In this document: one piece after another, positions 8,139 to 13,539 of the stretch
Numbering within the stretch: position 1 is the first letter of the stretch
How the letters are laid out: every line of letters begins with the position of its first letter
DNA from: an uncultured Porphyromonadaceae bacterium
Lineage (GTDB): Bacteria; Bacteroidota; Bacteroidia; Bacteroidales; Muribaculaceae
Reading direction: 5' to 3'
Assembly (NCBI GenBank): GCA_900550395.1
Contig: URSD01000052.1
Location: forward strand, 1-13,539
Length of the DNA stretch: 13,539 nucleotides
Translations under genes and position numbers: made by a program
Notes under the pieces: generated by a model
Told to the model about the DNA's origin: nothing
What the model saw: the letters and a program-made list of their open reading frames with translations, nothing else
The model's database searches: none

Positions 8139-8660
8139 ATGTTGAACAACAAAATCACGGACGCTATCAACGCCCAGATCAACGCCGAGCTCTGGAGTGC
8201 ATATCTCTACCTCTCCATGGGCATGCAGTTCGAGGCCGACGGCCGCACAGGCATCGCCAACTGGTTCAAAATCCAGTTCAAGGAAGAGCAGGCCCACGCC
8301 GAGATTTTCATGAACTACCTCAACAGCCGCGGCGCACGCGTGGTGCTCAAGCCCATCGACGCCGTTCCCACCGAGTGGAAATGCCCCCTCTGCGCATTCA
8401 AGGACACTCTGGCCCACGAAGAAAAAGTGACAGCTCTCATCAACAACCTCTACGCCATCGCCGAAGCCGAACACGACTATGCCACACGCGGCATGCTCGA
8501 CTGGTTCGTCAAGGAGCAGACCGAGGAGGAGGAGACAGCCAAGAACCTCATCGACCGCCTCGAACTCATAGGCGACAACGGCCTGGGCATATACATGTTC
8601 GACCAGGAGCTCGCCGCACGCGTCTACAACGTGCCCGCACCCCTCGCCACAAAGGCCTGA
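8139..8660 (+). CDS. ftnA: Non-heme bacterial ferritin
   Basis: 173 residues, the normal length for bacterial ferritin. It oxidises Fe(II) at a di-iron ferroxidase centre and stores iron as a mineral inside a 24-subunit cytoplasmic shell. All ligands fall at the positions known from E. coli FtnA: E17, E50, H53, E94 and Q127, plus the third-site residues E49, E126, E129 and E130, and Y24. The start at 8139 is chosen over an upstream in-frame TTG at 8097 because the TTG sits inside the promoter and the 8139 start restores family numbering exactly. An odd point is a CPLC motif (C82-C85) in the loop before the third long helix, not something I recall from ferritins. The gene has its own promoter and a strong bidirectional terminator. 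The heme-ligating Met of bacterioferritin cannot be assigned here and the overall pattern is FtnA-like. Confidence 0.96.
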   Translation: MLNNKITDAINAQINAELWSAYLYLSMGMQFEADGRTGIANWFKIQFKEEQAHAEIFMNYLNSRGARVVLKPIDAVPTEWKCPLCAFKDTLAHEEKVTALINNLYAIAEAEHDYATRGMLDWFVKEQTEEEETAKNLIDRLELIGDNGLGIYMFDQELAARVYNVPAPLATKA

Positions 8661-8679
8661 CAGGCCGCGCCGACAGCAC

Positions 8680-8726
8680 AAAAAAACCGCGCCTCACGTC
8701 AAAAAAACGACGAGGCGCGGTTTTTT
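8680..8726. terminator. Bidirectional rho-independent terminator
   Basis: Arms 8681-8695 and 8712-8726 (aaaaaaccgcgcctc and its exact complement) form a perfect 15-bp stem. It has a T-run on its 3' side on both strands and lies between the convergent ferritin and phosphatidyltransferase genes, so it can serve both. Confidence 0.92.
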
Positions 8727-8741
8727 ATGCCGGCTCGGATT

Positions 8742-9437
8742 TTATTTTTCCTTCTTGTAAGGCTTCAGCGGGTCTTTCTTGGCAAGCACGCGCAGGTCCT
8801 TCACAAGCGAGCCGATATAGATGGCGAAGAGAATCACGGCCACTGCGGCGCCTATACAGTCGTAAACCGTCCAGGGCTCGCCGAACACAGTCACGCTCAC
8901 CTCCGGCCACGGATTGTAGATGTACAGGATGCTGACCGCTATGATTATCAAGCGCACCTCCGTCGGCCCCAGGCTCGCATACGTAAGGCGGAACTGTCCC
9001 ATGATTATAGTGGACAGATAGGTGTATATCGACATGCACAGATAGCCCGCCAGGATGAACAGGGCGATATCCATCCGCATGAAAGGCGACAGACCTATGC
9101 CGATGCAGAAAAGACACGTCGTCAGCGCGTCCAGCGAGTGGTCGATGAAGAAACCGTACTGCGGGCGCTGCGTCTGGCGAACACGCGCCAGCGTACCGTC
9201 GAGGCTGTCGCCGTACCAGTTGATGACAAGTCCCAGCGACGACAGCCACAGATAATTCACATTACCGTTGGCAAGCCAGCAGGCCACCGCAAACAGTACG
9301 GCACCCGCCACTCCCAGATACGTCAGAAAGTCGGACGTCACCCATGCGGGCTGCCTCTCGGCAAGCCACACCAGCGCTTTCTTCTCCATTGCGTTGAGCA
9401 GAGACGTCTGTATGCGTTCGGAATTTTCTTTTCCCAT
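8742..9437 (-). CDS. CDP-alcohol phosphatidyltransferase family membrane enzyme
   Basis: 231 residues, an integral inner-membrane protein with about six hydrophobic segments (roughly 37-56, 60-76, 105-125, 127-147, 160-176, 188-210). The family signature is complete: D77-S-L-D80-G-T-L-A-R85, then G95-F-F-I-D99-H-S-L-D103. The four aspartates bind the two catalytic metal ions and the CDP-diacylglycerol or CDP-alcohol. The enzyme transfers a phosphatidyl or phospho-alcohol group to make a phospholipid headgroup or similar lipid. Which alcohol is used cannot be read from the motif; phosphatidylglycerophosphate, phosphatidylinositol-type or ether-lipid chemistry are all possible. The C-terminus is lysine-rich (KKDPLKPYKKEK), as in cytoplasmic tails. 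It stands alone with its own promoter and shares a terminator with the ferritin gene. Confidence 0.9.
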   Translation of the reverse strand: MGKENSERIQTSLLNAMEKKALVWLAERQPAWVTSDFLTYLGVAGAVLFAVACWLANGNVNYLWLSSLGLVINWYGDSLDGTLARVRQTQRPQYGFFIDHSLDALTTCLFCIGIGLSPFMRMDIALFILAGYLCMSIYTYLSTIIMGQFRLTYASLGPTEVRLIIIAVSILYIYNPWPEVSVTVFGEPWTVYDCIGAAVAVILFAIYIGSLVKDLRVLAKKDPLKPYKKEK

Positions 9438-9494
9438 GATTGACAGTTATTTAAATCCTCGGCAGGATTGCTTGGTTAAATCTTGAACTCTGGC

Positions 9495-9511
9495 GGCGGC
9501 CCGAGGCCGCC
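9495..9511 (-). other. GC-rich hairpin at the 5' end of the phosphatidyltransferase leader
   Basis: ggcggcc, loop cga, ggccgcc: a perfect 7-bp stem located just downstream of the minus-strand promoter box at 9523-9530, so it would form the first structure of the roughly 80-nt leader. Such a 5' hairpin may stabilise the mRNA. Read on the plus strand it is followed by CGTTTTTCTT and could instead act as a terminator for plus-strand transcription toward pckA. Confidence 0.45.
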
Positions 9512-9522
9512 CGTTTTTCTTG

Positions 9523-9530
9523 CAAATATA
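9523..9530 (-). promoter_or_regulatory. -7 promoter box of the phosphatidyltransferase gene
   Basis: TATATTTG on the minus strand is an exact TAnnTTTG match, 85 nt before the ATG at 9437. No convincing -33 box is seen. Confidence 0.5.
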
Positions 9531-9565
9531 AGATTTATCTTTGAAAATACGCCCTTTCGGCCCCG

Positions 9566-9611
9566 AAAAAACGCAAGTCGCCCCCGCACCGCCTGGCGGC
9601 GCGGGGGCGAC
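9566..9611 (-). terminator. Rho-independent terminator of pckA
   Basis: Arms 9577-9587 and 9601-9611 (gtcgcccccgc and its complement) form a perfect 11-bp stem; the loop holds a further ccgcc/ggcgg pairing. On the minus strand the stem is followed after 5 nt by TTTTTT (9571-9566). It lies 28 bp past the pckA stop codon. Confidence 0.87.
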
Positions 9612-9639
9612 CGGTATCAAAAGGACTTAGGCTCGGAGC

Positions 9640-11283
<1,644 letters not shown>

Positions 11284-11386
11284 TGTGTAATTTAATTATG
11301 TGGAAATTGTTGAATGTCAGTGTATGAGGGTCATTTTGAACCACACCCGTAATAACGTCTGCGGCATGGTTCTTGTTTATCGAGTG

Positions 11387-11394
11387 CAAAGTTA
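11387..11394 (-). promoter_or_regulatory. -7 promoter box of pckA
   Basis: TAACTTTG on the minus strand matches TAnnTTTG exactly. The leader to the ATG at 11283 is about 95-100 nt, long for a housekeeping gene, with no strong structure noticed. No -33 box occurs at standard spacing. Confidence 0.6.
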
Positions 11395-11424
11395 CAAACA
11401 ATTTTTAATACGCCGCGCATATTG

Positions 11425-11438
11425 AGGAAAAATTTCCT
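11425..11438. promoter_or_regulatory. Interrupted palindrome between divergent promoters, possible operator
   Basis: aggaaa, aa, tttcct: a 6-2-6 palindrome centred about 37 bp upstream of the pckA -7 box and about 40 bp upstream of the hydrolase -33 box. The position suits a regulator acting on either promoter, but an AT-rich palindrome of this size can arise by chance. Confidence 0.3.
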
Positions 11439-11471
11439 TAATTCTTATTAAAACCGTATGCTGCCGATTTT

Positions 11472-11503
11472 TTTGTTATACCCGTACATATTTTATACCT
11501 TTA
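11472..11503 (+). promoter_or_regulatory. Promoter of the alpha/beta hydrolase gene
   Basis: TTTG (11472-11475), 20 nt, then TACCTTTA (11496-11503), one mismatch from TAnnTTTG. The box ends 4 nt before the first ATG (11508), so transcription would begin at or next to the start codon. Confidence 0.65.
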
Positions 11504-11507
11504 CGGC

Positions 11508-12911
11508 ATGATTATGAAAGCAATCCGGGCCATAGCGCTCACCCTTACCACATTCTGCGCCGCAACAGCCTCGGCGCAGGCGCCGGCCGACCCGTCCTCC
11601 GAGAAAGCACACACAATACTCACCGACGCCGGAGCCTGGCGAGGCAAAGTCTCGCTCGGGCCGATGAAAATACCCGTTGTGTTTCACTTCTCGGCCGGCG
11701 CCGACGGCACCGTAGACTGCACCCTCGACTCGCCCTCGCAGGGCGCCATGGGCATACCCGCCACGCTCACGCGGCTCACGGCCGACTCACTCACCGTGGA
11801 ATGCCCCGCCATCGGAGCCGTCTACGCCGCCCGTATCGCACCCGGCAGCATCAGCGGCAAGCTCTCGCAGCGCGGCGTGGCCCTCCCTCTGGTCCTCAGA
11901 CCCGACACCCCCCTGGCCGACCGACGCCCGCAGACACCGCGGCCGCCCTTCCCATACGCCACTCGGGACACCACATTCGTCTCGGCCGACGGCACACGGC
12001 TCGCCGCCACGCTCACGTTACCCCTCACCCCATCGAGCGCCCGCATGCCCGCCGTCGTGATGGTGACAGGCAGCGGACCACAGAACCGCGACGAAGAACT
12101 GTTCGACCACCGCCCCTTCGCCGTCATCGCCGACGCACTCGCCCGGAAAGGCATAGCCTCCCTGCGCTACGACGACCGCGGCACAGGCCGGTCGACAGGC
12201 GACTTCGCCGCCGCAACCATCACCGACTTCGCCGCCGCTGCGCGTGCCGCCGTCGCCGTCCTGCGCACGCTGCCCTGCATAGGCCCCGCCGGTGTGCTCG
12301 GCCACTCGGAAGGAGGCACCGTGGCCCTCATGCTCGCCGCCGACAGCGTCCCCGACTTCATCGTCTCCATAGCCGGCATGGCAGTCTCAGGCAAAGAGAC
12401 CATCCTGCGGCAGAACCGCCACGCCCTGGAGCTCTCCGGCCTGCCCGAGCCATCCAAGGCAGCCGGCATGAAGCTTATAGAGCGCCTCTTCGACATCATC
12501 GTCGGGCAACACCGCGCCGGCGTCTCCGGGCCCGTCGACGTCGACTCCCTCGCCGCAGCCATGCGCCTGGACGTACCCGCACCGGTGATGGAATCCGTCA
12601 GGACAGCCATGCGCCACCGCAGCGCCGCCCTCGACGCCATGCTCGCCGTCGACGCGTCCGAATTCATGGGCCGGATAAAATGCCCCGTGCTCGCCATCAA
12701 CGGCGACAGGGACCGACAGGTCGACGCCGCGTCAAACATCGCAGCCATACGCCTCTGCTTACCCGCTGCCCGCACACGCATCCTGCCCGGCCTCAACCAC
12801 ATGATGCAGCACTGCACCACGGGCGAACCCGCCGAATACGGCGAAATCAGCGAGACCTTCGCCCCCGAAGCCCTCGACGCCATAACGGACTTCATAACCT
12901 CGCTCCGATAG
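11508..12911 (+). CDS. Secreted alpha/beta hydrolase with N-terminal beta domain
   Basis: 467 residues. A signal peptide (ends near ASAQA, residue 25) sends it to the envelope or periplasm. Residues about 40-131 form a small beta-rich domain found in front of Bacteroidota hydrolases of this type. The alpha/beta hydrolase domain covers about 155-467: oxyanion region VTGSGPQNRD (186-195), YDDRGTGRS (221-229), nucleophile elbow GHSEG with S267, acid D402 in NGDRDRQV, and H431 in LPGLNHMMQ. The triad is complete, so an active esterase or peptidase is expected; the substrate is not evident. An in-frame ATG at 11514 (MKAIRAIALTL) is an alternative start that leaves a few leader bases and a classical signal-peptide opening. 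Codons are strongly C/G-ending, more so than in the GH97 gene. No clear terminator follows. Confidence 0.88.
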   Translation: MIMKAIRAIALTLTTFCAATASAQAPADPSSEKAHTILTDAGAWRGKVSLGPMKIPVVFHFSAGADGTVDCTLDSPSQGAMGIPATLTRLTADSLTVECPAIGAVYAARIAPGSISGKLSQRGVALPLVLRPDTPLADRRPQTPRPPFPYATRDTTFVSADGTRLAATLTLPLTPSSARMPAVVMVTGSGPQNRDEELFDHRPFAVIADALARKGIASLRYDDRGTGRSTGDFAAATITDFAAAARAAVAVLRTLPCIGPAGVLGHSEGGTVALMLAADSVPDFIVSIAGMAVSGKETILRQNRHALELSGLPEPSKAAGMKLIERLFDIIVGQHRAGVSGPVDVDSLAAAMRLDVPAPVMESVRTAMRHRSAALDAMLAVDASEFMGRIKCPVLAINGDRDRQVDAASNIAAIRLCLPAARTRILPGLNHMMQHCTTGEPAEYGEISETFAPEALDAITDFITSLR

Positions 12912-12948
12912 CTCCGCCGCAAAAAACTTTCAAAAAAAGCCGGCAAAA

Positions 12949-12980
12949 TTTGCACGAATAAAAAAAAAGCACTAATTTTG
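12949..12980 (+). promoter_or_regulatory. Promoter of the tRNA-Lys/tRNA-Ser unit
   Basis: TTTG (12949-12952), exactly 20 nt, TAATTTTG (12973-12980): a full match to the Bacteroidota promoter and nearly the same as the ferritin one (both TTTGCAC...TAATTTTGC). Transcription would start near 12985-12988, about 35 nt before the first tRNA. Confidence 0.8.
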
Positions 12981-13021
12981 CATCGCTTTTGCCGGAGAAG
13001 AGTCTCCCGAGGGGCACCCGC

Positions 13022-13094
13022 GATTCGCTAGCTCAGCTGGTAGAGCACAACACTTTTAATGTTGGGGTCCTGGGTTCGAGCCCCAGGCGGATCA
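13022..13094 (+). tRNA. tRNA-Lys (anticodon UUU)
   Basis: A 73-nt cloverleaf. The acceptor GATTCGC pairs with GCGGATC (one G-U), discriminator A at 13094; D arm GCTC/GAGC; anticodon stem CAACA/TGTTG with loop CTTTTAA and anticodon TTT at 13055-13057; T arm CTGGG-TTCGAGC-CCCAG. The full CCA end is not encoded (ACA follows from the discriminator). Confidence 0.97.
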
Positions 13095-13102
13095 CAAAAT
13101 AA

Positions 13103-13118
13103 GACATTCAGCAATGTC
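13103..13118 (+). other. Small hairpin in the spacer between the two tRNAs
   Basis: gacatt, loop cagc, aatgtc: a 6-bp stem in the 31-nt spacer. With no T-run it is not a terminator; it may guide processing of the joint tRNA transcript or be chance. Confidence 0.35.
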
Positions 13119-13125
13119 AGACCAC

Positions 13126-13213
13126 GGAGAGGTGGGTGAGTGGCTGAAACCACCGGTTTGCTAAACCGACGTAGGATACAATCCTACCACGAGTTCGAAT
13201 CTCGTCCTCTCCG
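13126..13213 (+). tRNA. tRNA-Ser (anticodon GCU)
   Basis: An 88-nt class II tRNA. The acceptor GGAGAGG (13126-13132) pairs with CCTCTCC (13206-13212), discriminator G at 13213; anticodon loop TTGCTAA (anticodon GCT); a long variable arm around gtagga/tcctac; T arm ACGAG-TTCGAAT-CTCGT. The discriminator G and long variable arm are serine identity features. The sequence after the discriminator is CA, so CCA is not fully encoded. Its last 16 nt plus GCA open every copy of the downstream 119-bp repeat. Confidence 0.97.
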
Positions 13214-13251
13214 CAAAAGAGCTGCAAGTCATCGACTTGTGGCTCTTTTGC
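13213..13251 (+). terminator. Terminator-like 18-bp hairpin directly after tRNA-Ser
   Basis: gcaaaagagctgcaagtc (13213-13230) pairs with 13234-13251 across a 3-nt loop (atc), with two wobble pairs. The stem begins on the tRNA discriminator base. The right arm is U-rich (CTCTTTTGC) and runs into TTTA, so it could end transcription, though the free U-tract is short. The same hairpin recurs at 13332-13370 and 13451-13489, where an A restores one full Watson-Crick pair. Confidence 0.65.
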
Positions 13252-13256
13252 TTTAT

Positions 13257-13332
13257 GGAGAGGCGAGATGAGAACGAGCAGAGTTCGTCATCGCTTTAGC
13301 GCTTTGCTCTGCAAAGAATCTCGTCCTCTCCG
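13257..13332 (+). ncRNA. Candidate tRNA-like RNA, copy 1
   Basis: A 76-nt segment starting GGAGAGG (13257-13263) and ending CCTCTCC-G (13325-13332), which reproduces the tRNA-Ser acceptor stem and discriminator. The stem extends by CGA/TCG with one bulged T. Inside are two hairpins: GATGAGAAC with GTTCGTCATC (13267-13292, one bulge, 7-nt loop) and CTTTGC-TCT-GCAAAG (13302-13316). There is no proper D arm, serine anticodon arm or T-stem 5' half, so it is not a functional tRNA. Whether it is transcribed past the preceding hairpin and processed is unknown. Confidence 0.45.
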
Positions 13333-13375
13333 CAAAAGAGCTACAAGTCATCGACTTGTGGCTCTTTTGCTTTAT

Positions 13376-13451
13376 GGAGAGGCGAGATGAGAACGAGCAG
13401 AGTTCGTCATCGCTTTAGCGCTTTGCTCTGCAAAGAATCTCGTCCTCTCCG
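13376..13451 (+). ncRNA. Candidate tRNA-like RNA, copy 2
   Basis: Identical in sequence and predicted fold to the segment at 13257-13332, one 119-nt period later. A third copy starts at 13495 (GGAGAGG) and is cut off by the window end. Confidence 0.45.
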
Positions 13452-13539
13452 CAAAAGAGCTACAAGTCATCGACTTGTGGCTCTTTTGCTTTATGGAGAG
13501 GCGAGATGAGAACGAGCAGAGTTCGTCATCGCTTTAGCG

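Larger units (their letters stand above)
13197..13539 (+). repeat. 119-bp tandem array seeded by the tRNA-Ser 3' end
   Basis: Units start at 13197, 13316 and 13435 (period exactly 119 nt); the third is cut by the window end after 105 nt. Each unit opens with gaatctcgtcctctccgca, the 3' end of tRNA-Ser through GCA. Units two and three are identical over the visible part; unit one differs by a single base (G instead of A at 13224). Within each unit lie an 18-bp hairpin and an acceptor-like GGAGAGG that pairs with the CCTCTCC of the next unit. The near-perfect identity points to recent amplification or active homogenisation. No open reading frame of note spans the array. Confidence 0.95.

Noticed and set aside
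11801..12961. Arginine-rich plus-strand frame (386 codons) overlapping the hydrolase
   Set aside because: An out-of-frame reading of a GC-rich gene; low-complexity Arg/His/Pro product. The hydrolase frame has a complete catalytic triad.
13197..13539. CRISPR array
   Set aside because: The whole 119-nt unit is conserved, with no variable spacers and no cas genes; it is a tandem repeat.

Overview
The window looks like a GC-rich member of the Bacteroidota, order Bacteroidales, most probably a gut family such as Muribaculaceae. Several things point there: genes preceded by TAnnTTTG promoter boxes instead of sigma-70 -10/-35 boxes, no obvious Shine-Dalgarno sequences, an Oar-like TonB-dependent receptor, a SusB-type GH97 glucosidase, an ATP-dependent PEP carboxykinase, and a secreted multidomain protein ending in a short 'YYNLQG...LYIRV' tail. 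The family-level placement is inference.

Layout. Positions 1-372 hold no gene: there is a REP-like inverted repeat (25-124), a T-rich stretch, 2.5 copies of a 24-bp tandem repeat and the terminator of the next gene. Two minus-strand genes follow, each with its own promoter and hairpin: a large Oar-like outer-membrane receptor (373-3699) and a secreted lamin-tail-domain protein (3874-5691). A divergent promoter region separates them from a plus-strand GH97 alpha-glucosidase (5926-8028) and a ferritin (8139-8660). A strong bidirectional terminator (8680-8726) lies between the ferritin and the convergent minus-strand CDP-alcohol phosphatidyltransferase (8742-9437). Upstream of that gene is minus-strand pckA (9640-11283), again with its own terminator and promoter. 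A second divergent region leads to a secreted alpha/beta hydrolase (11508-12911). The genes appear to be mostly single transcription units with unrelated housekeeping, carbohydrate and envelope roles. No SusD, sigma/anti-sigma pair or transporter is present, so this is not a canonical polysaccharide utilisation locus.

The right end is the unusual part. A strong promoter (TTTG-N20-TAATTTTG) drives tRNA-Lys(UUU) and tRNA-Ser(GCU). The tRNA-Ser gene then runs straight into a tandem array of a 119-bp unit, with at least 2.9 copies before the window ends inside the array. Each unit begins with an exact copy of the last 19 nt at the tRNA-Ser 3' end (16 nt of tRNA plus GCA). It continues with an 18-bp terminator-like hairpin and then a second GGAGAGG acceptor half, which pairs with the CCTCTCC of the next unit. 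The product would be a 76-nt, tRNA-sized RNA closed by the tRNA-Ser acceptor stem. This resembles in principle the tyrT repeats and rtT RNA of Escherichia coli, and it is the best candidate here for an undescribed system.

Promoters fall into two visible groups. The ferritin, hydrolase and tRNA promoters have a TTTG box exactly 20 nt before the -7 box. Those of pckA, GH97 and the lamin-tail gene share TAACTTTGC but have no recognisable upstream box.
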